21,824 bases of DNA from an uncultured Clostridia bacterium (lineage in GTDB: Bacteria > Bacillota > Clostridia > TANB77 > CAG-508): contig CANQJY010000009.1 in the NCBI GenBank assembly GCA_947624365.1, positions 1-21,824 on the forward strand, read 5' to 3'. Position 1 is the first letter of the stretch. Each line of letters starts with the position of its first letter. The notes under the pieces are model-generated. The model searched no databases and had not been told where the DNA came from. It saw nothing but the letters and a program-made list of their open reading frames with translations. The translations under genes were made by a program, and so were the position numbers. Shown in pieces: positions 1 through 6,686 of the stretch.

Positions 1-182
1 CTTTCTATTATCCATTTTTCTTCTGATACTTCTGCATTATAATCTGTTGCCTTATCAGTTATACCAACACCTATTAACGCCCATGTTGAATCACTATCTG
101 GTGTGGTATCTAAAAAGTCCACCCATTCATCTCTGTTTATTTTTTCAATATTATCAGGTACTTTTATATCTGTATCTGCCAT
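1..182 (-). CDS. Major tail tube protein, N-terminal part (runs off the window)
   Basis: The first 60 codons can be read; the gene continues beyond base 1. It starts MADTDIKVPD and contains a WVDFLDTT stretch and an ALIGVGITD stretch, a layout typical of the tail tube (major tail) proteins of siphoviruses in Clostridium-like hosts. Such proteins stack as rings to form the tube through which DNA passes. A good ribosome site (GGAGGG) lies just upstream. It follows four head-tail joining genes, exactly where the tail tube gene is expected. The role rests on position and N-terminal resemblance, so another early tail protein remains possible. Confidence 0.65.
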   Translation of the reverse strand, partial: MADTDIKVPDNIEKINRDEWVDFLDTTPDSDSTWALIGVGITDKATDYNAEVSEEKWIIE

Positions 183-195
183 TATTTATCCCTCC

Positions 196-615
196 TTAAA
201 ATTTTTCATAATATTCACATTTCATTTGAATTATATAAACTGCCGTAGTGTCTGTTTTTTGTAAAATATATCCTGGACTTGTACAAGATACTTCTTGCAT
301 TCCTTTTATTTCTGGATATATTCGATTCTTATTTTGGATTTCAATCCATTCCATAAAATCCTCACAAAACTTTGAATTAACTAGATTTTCAATTGCTCTA
401 CTAGATAAAGGAGCTTGTACAACAAAATCAAAAGTAATCTGTTTTATTTTTCCGCCTAATATATCAGTAGCTACTACTGGATTTGACGGTGTTCTATCAA
501 TAGAATAGCTAATAGTCTTATCTTTTAAATAATCCACATTAATTTTATTTCCATTTAAAAGATTACAACTTTCTATGTACTTTTTAATCTTTTCTATTTT
601 TGATTTCTCTTCCAT
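196..615 (-). CDS. Minor capsid / tail terminator-like protein (Minor_capsid_3 type)
   Basis: 139 residues. The sequence resembles the small phage family usually called minor capsid protein 3, which in older annotations is sometimes mislabelled chloramphenicol resistance protein. It has a charged helical start (residues 1-20), then alternating beta-rich stretches, including TFDFVVQAPLSSRA and a final YIIQMKCEYYEKF. By size and place, just before the tail tube gene, it probably caps the tail tube and joins it to the head connector. Its ATG touches the stop of the preceding gene, so the two are probably translationally coupled. The family call is from memory and the terminator role is inferred from gene order. 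Confidence 0.65.
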   Translation of the reverse strand: MEEKSKIEKIKKYIESCNLLNGNKINVDYLKDKTISYSIDRTPSNPVVATDILGGKIKQITFDFVVQAPLSSRAIENLVNSKFCEDFMEWIEIQNKNRIYPEIKGMQEVSCTSPGYILQKTDTTAVYIIQMKCEYYEKF

Positions 616-1016
616 TATTTACCTCCATTATCTACAAAATTCTGAAGTTCTTTTAATACTTCTTGTTCTTTGTCATTCATCATTCGTTTATCCCATTCTG
701 GACCTCTTTTAGGTGCTCCTTGATATCTCATATCTTCGTTTGATATGGTTCTTCTAATTCCTTTAGGTCTGCTAGGACCTATCGCCTTTTTTCCCTTATA
801 ATGATAATGAGCATAAGGAGTAGCATATAATATTGAAGATTTGTCAGGATATCTTTTATTATTTTTTAATATTCCTGTTTCAAATGGAATATATGGGTCC
901 ATAAATTTATCTGCTATATCTCTAAACCTTTCGTTAACTGGTCCATTCTCTTGAAAACCAAGATTATTTATTATTTGATTGACGTTATCTAATTTAAGTT
1001 CTACCTCAAATCTCAT
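615..1016 (-). CDS. Minor capsid protein (Minor_capsid_2 type; head-tail joining)
   Basis: 133 residues. The central YATPYAHYHYKGKK motif (about residues 64-77) and the following PSRPKG and EWDKRM stretches are typical of the minor capsid protein 2 family of Firmicutes phages, thought to be HK97 gp10-like tail completion proteins. It would sit at the neck, between head connector and tail. The start overlaps the stop of the upstream gene and its own stop overlaps the next start, giving a tightly packed set of four joining genes (196-1733). Nothing looks truncated. Confidence 0.7.
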   Translation of the reverse strand: MRFEVELKLDNVNQIINNLGFQENGPVNERFRDIADKFMDPYIPFETGILKNNKRYPDKSSILYATPYAHYHYKGKKAIGPSRPKGIRRTISNEDMRYQGAPKRGPEWDKRMMNDKEQEVLKELQNFVDNGGK

Positions 1017-1348
1017 TATTCACTAACTCCTATTTTATAATGCTGTAATCCGCCTTTTCTATTATCATCAACACTAACTACCTTAAATAATTGATATTTG
1101 TCCTGTAAGTCACGCAAGTTAAATGTATCTTCTACTATTCCTTCTACAACATAGTCATCTGTTGTTATCTTTAATTTTTCTGTTGTAGGAATTGTAATAG
1201 AACCTGTACTTCCTTCTTGTAGTCCCTTATCAATTAAATTGGTCTTTTTATTGTGTCTAAAATAAACAGTATTAAAATGTAATGGCTCAAAGGTTTCTCC
1301 ATCTTCTGTATGATATACTGTGATTTTGTGTATAAAGAAATTACTCAT
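1016..1348 (-). CDS. Minor capsid protein (Minor_capsid_1 type; head closure-like)
   Basis: 110 residues. It begins MSNFFIHKITVYH and carries TVYFRHNKKTNLIDKGL followed by a GSITIPT stretch, as in the minor capsid protein 1 family of clostridial phages. The short beta-rich sequence fits a head closure (stopper) protein under the connector. It overlaps the preceding connector gene by 8 bases and abuts the next gene. The family call rests on sequence memory, and the head-closure role is inferred from its position between connector and tail completion genes. Confidence 0.65.
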   Translation of the reverse strand: MSNFFIHKITVYHTEDGETFEPLHFNTVYFRHNKKTNLIDKGLQEGSTGSITIPTTEKLKITTDDYVVEGIVEDTFNLRDLQDKYQLFKVVSVDDNRKGGLQHYKIGVSE

Positions 1349-1733
1349 TTACTACACCTACCCCGCTATACAAAAGAAGATTTCCATCTATGCCTATTTC
1401 ATAAGCCAAATATGTTTTTAGCACATTATATTTTTGATTAGAATAATCCGCTTTGATTTCTTCTGGTGTTGCGTATGATTCAGACCAACCTTCTATGTTT
1501 TGTGATTTTAAATTGCCTATTTCTTCTAGTTTGGTTTCTTCTTCATTGATCAAATTAACAATTAAGCAAGTAACATATTTTACTTGCTCAGACACATTGT
1601 TTTTATCAATGCGATTATGAGTATTGTAATTAATATAGTTACTTGCTTTCACTACTAAATTATTAAAGTTATCAGGTATGCTTACAGCTCCCAACAACTC
1701 TATATATTCTTGTTCTGTTATGTATTCAAGCAT
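1341..1733 (-). CDS. Head-tail connector protein (gp6/gp15-like)
   Basis: 130 residues, largely helical, starting MLEYITEQEYIEL. Short acidic connector proteins of this kind follow the major capsid gene in SPP1- and HK97-type phages and form the adaptor ring under the portal. The middle part, YNTHNRID and a run of helices up to LAYEIGIDGNLL, fits that family. It comes 15 bases after the capsid gene and overlaps the head closure gene. Sequence identity within this family is always low, so the call rests mainly on size, helix content and position. Confidence 0.65.
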   Translation of the reverse strand: MLEYITEQEYIELLGAVSIPDNFNNLVVKASNYINYNTHNRIDKNNVSEQVKYVTCLIVNLINEEETKLEEIGNLKSQNIEGWSESYATPEEIKADYSNQKYNVLKTYLAYEIGIDGNLLLYSGVGVVNE

Positions 1734-1748
1734 ACCTTATCCTCCTTA

Positions 1749-2597
1749 TTATTCTCCTGCAGTAGCTTTTACTATAACTGCATCAGTATCAGTAACTGCA
1801 TCAGCATATACCATTCTACCTTGTAATGCAGATGAACCAATATGAGAACCATCGCTTAAAGTATTAACTGTAGGTTGTACTTTCCATTCATCAATAGCTT
1901 GGCACCAATCTACACCGTAAATGATATATTGAACATCTTTAGTTTCATCTTTCTTTCCTAAATCTTCAACTATAACATTTACGCCATTGATTCTTCCTAC
2001 AACACCTTCTCTTGCTAATTCAGCACCAATTTGAGATGCAGTATTTGAATATTTTTCATCAGTTAATAATAAAGTTTCTGTAGCATAATCAATAGCTACA
2101 TACATTCTGTCTTTGCTTACGCCTTTTTTAGCTAAAATTGCAATATCTTTTACTATATTAGAATAAACATTTTCAGCTGTACAATCTTCTTGTGTAGATT
2201 CTGTTCCAGTTAATAAAGCTTTTATCGCATCTTCTTCTAAAGTTTTAGATATTGAATAAGCTCCACTTTCTAATCTTTGTGCTACTAAATTGTCTGGAAC
2301 AGCTTCTGCTTCATAACCATCGATTAGCTCATTTATAGCTTTATGATTATCAATAAGTATATTTTTGTATGAAGTAGCTGACTGACTTAAAGCGATTCCA
2401 CTTTTTACATCATAGTCTTTAACTTCTACATCTTTTTCTCTTACTGGAACTTTAACTGCTCCAGCAGTAGGGTTACCTTCATAATCTCTTGAAAAAGTAT
2501 TTCTAATTCTTAATAAAGGTCTCATTAATTTTACGATTGCGTTTGCATATCTTTCTTGTCTTTCGTGTGTTCCATTTGCATTAATTGCATTTGCCAT
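1749..2597 (-). CDS. Major capsid protein
   Basis: 282 residues. It follows the scaffold gene and precedes the joining genes, the standard place for the major head protein. The N-terminal part has the charged arm QERYANAIVKLMRP, a PVREKDVEVKDYDVKSG stretch and a long helix around NHKAINELIDGYEAEAVP. The second half (DRMYVAIDYATETLLL, then GRINGVNVIVEDLG) resembles the A-domain of HK97-fold capsids. No separate protease is seen, and a scaffold precedes it, so assembly probably uses an SPP1/phi29-like scaffold rather than a maturation protease. A ribosome site (AGAGGT) lies just upstream. The fold assignment is inferred. Confidence 0.85.
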   Translation of the reverse strand: MANAINANGTHERQERYANAIVKLMRPLLRIRNTFSRDYEGNPTAGAVKVPVREKDVEVKDYDVKSGIALSQSATSYKNILIDNHKAINELIDGYEAEAVPDNLVAQRLESGAYSISKTLEEDAIKALLTGTESTQEDCTAENVYSNIVKDIAILAKKGVSKDRMYVAIDYATETLLLTDEKYSNTASQIGAELAREGVVGRINGVNVIVEDLGKKDETKDVQYIIYGVDWCQAIDEWKVQPTVNTLSDGSHIGSSALQGRMVYADAVTDTDAVIVKATAGE

Positions 2598-2614
2598 TTT
2601 ACATTACCTCTTTT

Positions 2615-3163
2615 CTAAAATTTAATATCTGGGTGTTTTGAAGCCAATATTCCTAAAACACCATCGTTACTGTTAGAACTAAAAGTTTTTACTGGCGTAC
2701 CAGTTGCTTTTTGCTCTTCAGTTTTTTCTCCTAAATACTTAGGATTATCTTTTAAGAACTTGTCTAAGTTCTCTTCAAACTCGCCTTCCATTTTAGAAAC
2801 CTTAAATACTACATAATCCACATCATCTGCATTTACACCCTTTCTTAATACTGTGTTTTCTTGCATTAAGCTTGTGTTTTTAGATAATGCATTTTGGTAT
2901 TCTGTTTCCTTTTCAGCTTGTTTTTGTTCTGCCGTCTTTTGACTTTCTTGCCAATCCTTGAATGCTTTTAATTCTTCTTTAGTTGGCATTCCTTTCATTT
3001 TCTTAGCAAGCATTGCATCTGCTATTTTTTGAGCTTCTGCTTTTACATCAACATTAGAACTTCCCTCATCTTTATTTTCAGTAGCTTGAGTATCTACTTT
3101 CCCAGCTTCTTCGTTTCCTTCTGCTGTTTCTTTCTTTTCTAAATCTTCTTTGTTATCTTCCAT
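2615..3163 (-). CDS. Capsid scaffold protein (DUF4355-like)
   Basis: 182 residues. It is very acidic at the N-terminus (MEDNKEDLEKKETAEG), then has a long charged helix (about residues 50-110, with ELKAFKDWQESQKTAEQKQAEKE-like heptads) and a short C-terminal tail, NDGVLGILASKHPDIKF. This is the layout of phage scaffold proteins placed just before the major capsid gene; they fill the procapsid and leave before DNA enters. The ATG at 3163 is chosen because GGGAGGT lies 7 bases upstream. A longer frame extends to 3289 but would cover the leader and has no ribosome site. Two hairpins lie upstream, suggesting separate control of scaffold and capsid. Confidence 0.8.
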   Translation of the reverse strand: MEDNKEDLEKKETAEGNEEAGKVDTQATENKDEGSSNVDVKAEAQKIADAMLAKKMKGMPTKEELKAFKDWQESQKTAEQKQAEKETEYQNALSKNTSLMQENTVLRKGVNADDVDYVVFKVSKMEGEFEENLDKFLKDNPKYLGEKTEEQKATGTPVKTFSSNSNDGVLGILASKHPDIKF

Positions 3164-3245
3164 AACATTTACCTCCCGTTTATCGTCCGTCGACATATTC
3201 CCAGTTGTTCTTTTAAGCCTGCTACCGTAAAAAAGGCATAAAAAT
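3164..3245 (-). promoter_or_regulatory. G+C-rich leader before the scaffold gene (candidate cis-acting RNA)
   Basis: The minus-strand bases ahead of the scaffold ATG are clearly unlike their surroundings: about 28 of 57 bases from 3227 to 3171 are G or C by hand count, in an otherwise strongly A+T-rich window. Two short helices can be drawn (GCCT with AGGC, and GTC-GACG-GAC). The pyrimidine run at 3238-3230 could also pair, with several G-U pairs, with the GGGAGGT ribosome site, so two exclusive folds are possible. No promoter is obvious. A conserved RNA that sets scaffold and capsid translation is an inference. Confidence 0.4.
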
Positions 3246-3271
3246 AAGAGGTTAGCTATTGCTAATCTCTT
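3246..3271. repeat. Inverted repeat (11-bp stem, 4-base loop)
   Basis: AAGAGGTTAGC and GCTAATCTCTT form an almost perfect hairpin with loop TATT. The single imperfect pair is G-T when read on the plus strand and A-C when read on the minus strand, so the fold is better on the plus strand, although transcription here is minus. On the minus strand it is followed by TATTTTTAT and could act as a weak second terminator or an RNA processing site. Confidence 0.5.
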
Positions 3272-3278
3272 TGCATAT

Positions 3279-3304
3279 AAAAAAGACACCTGTTACAGTG
3301 TCTT
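3279..3304 (-). terminator. Rho-independent terminator between minor head genes and scaffold
   Basis: On the minus strand AAGACACTG and CAGGTGTCTT pair (9 bp with one bulged G, loop TAA), followed at once by six T. It starts 7 bases after the stop of the 76-residue gene. This is a normal intrinsic terminator shape, yet it lies inside the head gene cluster, so it would lower or time expression of scaffold and capsid unless the phage reads through it. Confidence 0.65.
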
Positions 3305-3310
3305 GATTAA

Positions 3311-3541
3311 CTATTTAATTACTTTTGCTAAGTCTTTATTTTCATTATCTTCTATTATTTCCCATTTACCACATAACTTGATATTCTCCAGTGAAGCAGG
3401 CTTTACAGCTGAATATAAATAATCTTCTCCACTGTCATCAATTATTCTTAACATTCCATATTCTATTCCAATACATTCATATATTTTTCCATTTGTTAAG
3501 CTTTCAATTCCAAAACTTTTTCCAATATATCTTACCTTCAA
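3311..3541 (-). CDS. Small conserved phage protein, probable SH3-like fold
   Basis: 76 residues: MKVRYIGKSFGIESLTNGKIYECIGIEYGMLRIIDDSGEDYLYSAVKPASL and a GKWEIIED stretch. The alternation of short beta strands with turns at TNGK and DDSGED suggests a small beta barrel of the SH3 type, and similar small proteins follow minor head genes in many Firmicutes phages. No catalytic residues are apparent. Its ATG comes directly after the stop of the MuF gene, so it is translated from the same message, and a terminator follows it. A head decoration or regulatory role is possible, but function is unknown. Confidence 0.6.
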   Translation of the reverse strand: MKVRYIGKSFGIESLTNGKIYECIGIEYGMLRIIDDSGEDYLYSAVKPASLENIKLCGKWEIIEDNENKDLAKVIK

Positions 3542-5056
3542 CTATTTGCCTCCTTTCAAAATTATTTTGCTAATTTTCCAATCTGTCATAATTCCATTTT
3601 CGCCTTGAACCCAATGAATATCAAAAATGTATTTATCACTTTCTATCTTTCCTGCTCGTTTACTATAATCACTTGCTTTTCCTCCATATTTTTCTGCATA
3701 TCGACTAGCATTTCTAAACTCTTTTGTATTCTTCCCAGCTATTTCAACGATATTATTAATTTCTGCATTTTTAGGTATAAATGACTGTTGTGTTATCTCG
3801 TTGAAAAAAGTTAATTTTTTTTCTAAAGGTATACTACTATTATACAACATTTCTTTGTTCTTTTCAATAATTTTAGAACCTTGTACTATTCTTTGTGATG
3901 TACTTCTATTAGTTTCTGCAATTCTTTCTCTTATTATGTCTCTTTTTAAATTCGTTTGTTCTAGAAAATCTTTTAAGTCTATTTCTTTTTGCTTTAAATT
4001 GTATGAACTTATATTAAATTTATTTTTAGTTTCTTCTATTAATTCTGCATTATCAGTATTACTTTTCAATATTCCTTCTAATCCTGCAATATCTTTTTTG
4101 TTTTGTCTTATTTGTCTTTCCATCTTTCGTTGGACTTGTGTAGCCTCATATTTACTAATTTTCTTTCCATTATATATAACACTTTCATTTGCTAATTTTC
4201 GAAGTTCTCTATCTGTATATGTTGTTGTACTTCCTTTAAAATATGGAAACCAAGTATGCCTACAATTTACTCCTTGAAATCCTGTTACTTCTCCATAACC
4301 TATATCTTCTAAACTTAAATAGCCCCTTTGTCCACTTCTGCTTACTATTTTTCCTTGCCATTCAGCGTGTTCTGGTCTTGCTCCACTGTGTGCAGATATT
4401 TCCATCAAGTCCCAACCCATTTCATCTGCTCGCATTAATTGTAATCTACCAGATGTTTGATTAACAGATGTCAAAATATTCATTCTAGCTGCATTTTCTA
4501 TACTAGTTTTATAACCGCTCGGATATGTTATTGTTGCACCCTTTTTAGATACTTCTTTTACTGAATCTATAATAGATTGTGAATAACTCTTCACTCCTGT
4601 ACTTACTTCCATATATGCTTTATTCATTGCATTATAGAACTCTGTTTGACTGTTACTAGCTGTTGTCATAACTAAATTGCTCAAATTATTATGTGTTTTC
4701 ATTGCAGTAGCCATTAAAAATTGCAACATACTTTTGCTTTGTTTTAATGGAAGAGGATTTAAACCCGCTTCTTTATATATCTTATCATCTAGCCTTAATG
4801 TTTTAGCTCCAGCTTTACTAAAAATATCTTCCATTTGACTTACAGAAGTTTCATTATATTTTGCAACCATATTAATAATGTCTTGGTACATTAATCCCAT
4901 TTCTTGTGCTATTAATATGTCATTCAAAACTACTGTGTTTGCATAACCAACATTTGCTATTCTTTCTGCTATTTCTTGAATTATTTCTAATTCCAAACTA
5001 CTATATAATTGTTCTGCTTGTTTTACTATGTTTTCAAAATCTTTAGGAGTTAACAT
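3542..5056 (-). CDS. MuF-type minor head protein (phage minor capsid protein 2) with possible toxin-like C-terminus
   Basis: 504 residues. The N-terminal 270 residues match the minor capsid protein 2 family: long helices, then ARMNILTSVNQTSGRLQL and the family motif HSGARPEHAEWQGK, then GVNCRHTWFPYF. This protein attaches to the portal inside the head and may be ejected with DNA, as for SPP1 gp7. Residues 270-430 are a coiled coil. The last 70 residues (434-504) look like a separate beta-rich module: FRNASRYAEKYGGKASDYSK, then FDIHWVQGENG. This GGK-x-x-D ... HW pattern recalls small C-terminal modules on polymorphic toxins, but the likeness is from memory. It has a weak ribosome site (GAGGTG) inside the end of the 52-residue gene upstream, which suggests coupling. 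Confidence 0.8.
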   Translation of the reverse strand: MLTPKDFENIVKQAEQLYSSLELEIIQEIAERIANVGYANTVVLNDILIAQEMGLMYQDIINMVAKYNETSVSQMEDIFSKAGAKTLRLDDKIYKEAGLNPLPLKQSKSMLQFLMATAMKTHNNLSNLVMTTASNSQTEFYNAMNKAYMEVSTGVKSYSQSIIDSVKEVSKKGATITYPSGYKTSIENAARMNILTSVNQTSGRLQLMRADEMGWDLMEISAHSGARPEHAEWQGKIVSRSGQRGYLSLEDIGYGEVTGFQGVNCRHTWFPYFKGSTTTYTDRELRKLANESVIYNGKKISKYEATQVQRKMERQIRQNKKDIAGLEGILKSNTDNAELIEETKNKFNISSYNLKQKEIDLKDFLEQTNLKRDIIRERIAETNRSTSQRIVQGSKIIEKNKEMLYNSSIPLEKKLTFFNEITQQSFIPKNAEINNIVEIAGKNTKEFRNASRYAEKYGGKASDYSKRAGKIESDKYIFDIHWVQGENGIMTDWKISKIILKGGK

Positions 5057-5058
5057 CT

Positions 5059-5217
5059 TTACACCTCAACAGATATAAATGCATGCCTTTCCGTTACTAC
5101 TTCTTCATCTAGTCTTCTTACTGTTTCTTTTTCTATATAAACATTTATATCGTTTATTTGATATTTGTCTACAAGTTCTTGTATTTGACATTTTAAAGCA
5201 TATAATTCTTTATCCAT
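5059..5217 (-). CDS. Small protein between portal and minor head genes (52 aa)
   Basis: A 52-codon frame, MDKELYALKCQIQELVDKYQ followed by INDINVYIEKETVRR and ending HAFISVEV. AAAGGAGGAT lies 7 bases before the ATG, and the stop lies 2 bases before the ATG of the minor head gene. A helix is followed by two probable strands. Strong ribosome site, tight spacing on both sides and sensible composition support a real gene. It is not a family I can name; a small head or connector accessory protein would fit the position. Confidence 0.7.
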   Translation of the reverse strand: MDKELYALKCQIQELVDKYQINDINVYIEKETVRRLDEEVVTERHAFISVEV

Positions 5218-5240
5218 TCTTATCCTCCTTTTGTGTTATA

Positions 5241-6677
5241 TCACTCCTCATCTACATTGCTTTGAAATCCCAATGCCTCTTGATTACTCATCTTTTCTTC
5301 TTGTATCTTTTGCAATTCTTCTTCTGCCTCTTGCTCTGACATTCCTTTTATATCCATTAAATAAGATTTCTTACTTCTTAATCCTTGGGATACTTCTTGT
5401 TGTGCTCTTAATTGTTCTGTATTCTTGTCTTCTATAATACTATCATCTGGAATAATTGTTATCTTATTCGTTTTTATTCCTTCCATTTCACAAATTACTT
5501 TTACTAAATCATAAACCACATCGTTTACTATAATGTCATAATGCACTTTGGTTCTAAAGGCATCTGAATTTTCAGATATAACTTCTGTAGCTGTCTTTGT
5601 GCTGACACCGTCAAATTTATAAAAATTACTTCCTAAACCTGCATTTGAACTTAGCCAATTCAATTCTGCATTAATACTGTCAATATGCTCTTGTGCTCTT
5701 AAAGTAAAATCTATTTCTTTTACAGGCTGTCCTTCCATTCCATTAATTGCTACATAAGCCTTGTCATTTGCATCGAAATATTGAATAAGTCTTTGGTTAC
5801 CTTCCTCATCAACTGTCATTTGTCCATTCATTGCTGTTTGGTCTACTAATATTCTTTTTTTACCCAAATCAAACTCATTGCAAAAACTATCATATTTTGT
5901 ATCTATTGACTTAAATCTATCAATGCTATTTGCAAGAATAGATATTCCCTTTGGACTTTCTGTGTCAAAATTATTGGCTAAATTAGGTTTTACTATTTGA
6001 AATCTTGGTGTAGATGTCTTTATTTCTTCTGATTCTTGTATATCTGGAAATTTTTCGTTAAAATCTATTTCTTTCCCTAATTCAGTTTCTATGCTAGATT
6101 TATATAATTCGTTTAACTTTCTATAAACTCCGTCTTGGTATTCATGGTATGTAATATGTGTATAATAAACTTTCTTTTTTCTTGTTTCTTCTACAAATCT
6201 ACTTACTGTTATTAATCCATTTATATAACTATTAGTGTATTTATAAGGAATTACAACATCTCCTAAAACATAGTCTATTATAGTTTTATTATTCTTATCT
6301 TTGTATTCAATTAATGCTCCATCTCCAATTGCTAAACTTTTTTCCAAAAAAACAGGAAAATTAACAGTAAAAGAATTTTCTTTACTATCTAGAACTTCCC
6401 ATAATTTTTTAGTTGCTCCTTTATTACTTAATTCAATCCTTGTTTTTTCTGTCCAAAGCAATTTTGTTATATCTTCACATATTTTTTTAGGCATATTCAT
6501 TGTTTTACGTTCGCATCTTACTTCTTGACCATTAACTCTTAAATTATAATAATGAAAATCATTTACATTACCTCTATACCATTGTTTCCATATAGCCATT
6601 AAGTCATAAATATTGCCTACTACTAAATTAATACCTTTTTTACTTAAAACACTTTGTATGTTGTTATAAAGTTCCAT
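5241..6677 (-). CDS. Portal protein (SPP1 gp6-like)
   Basis: 478 residues, the usual size for SPP1-type portals. The N-terminal part has MAIWKQWYRGNVNDFHYYN, which resembles the W-x-x-WYRG signature of this family, then ERKTMNMPKKICEDITKLLWTEK. The middle holds FDTESPKGISILANSIDRFKSIDTKYDSF and LDQTAM-like stretches (here RILVDQTAM), and the stem/crown part has SSNAGLGSNFYKFDG with KTATEV. The C-terminus is acidic and helical. Twelve copies form the ring through which terminase pumps DNA and on which the MuF protein sits. It follows the large terminase by 9 bases. The call is firm from both sequence and gene order. Confidence 0.9.
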   Translation of the reverse strand: MELYNNIQSVLSKKGINLVVGNIYDLMAIWKQWYRGNVNDFHYYNLRVNGQEVRCERKTMNMPKKICEDITKLLWTEKTRIELSNKGATKKLWEVLDSKENSFTVNFPVFLEKSLAIGDGALIEYKDKNNKTIIDYVLGDVVIPYKYTNSYINGLITVSRFVEETRKKKVYYTHITYHEYQDGVYRKLNELYKSSIETELGKEIDFNEKFPDIQESEEIKTSTPRFQIVKPNLANNFDTESPKGISILANSIDRFKSIDTKYDSFCNEFDLGKKRILVDQTAMNGQMTVDEEGNQRLIQYFDANDKAYVAINGMEGQPVKEIDFTLRAQEHIDSINAELNWLSSNAGLGSNFYKFDGVSTKTATEVISENSDAFRTKVHYDIIVNDVVYDLVKVICEMEGIKTNKITIIPDDSIIEDKNTEQLRAQQEVSQGLRSKKSYLMDIKGMSEQEAEEELQKIQEEKMSNQEALGFQSNVDEE

Positions 6678-6686
6678 TTGTTCCTC

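Noticed and set aside
3164..3289. Extension of the scaffold protein to a start at 3289
   Set aside because: The ribosome site at 3171-3177 serves the ATG at 3163, the added part is hydrophobic and basic unlike the rest, and it would cover two hairpins.
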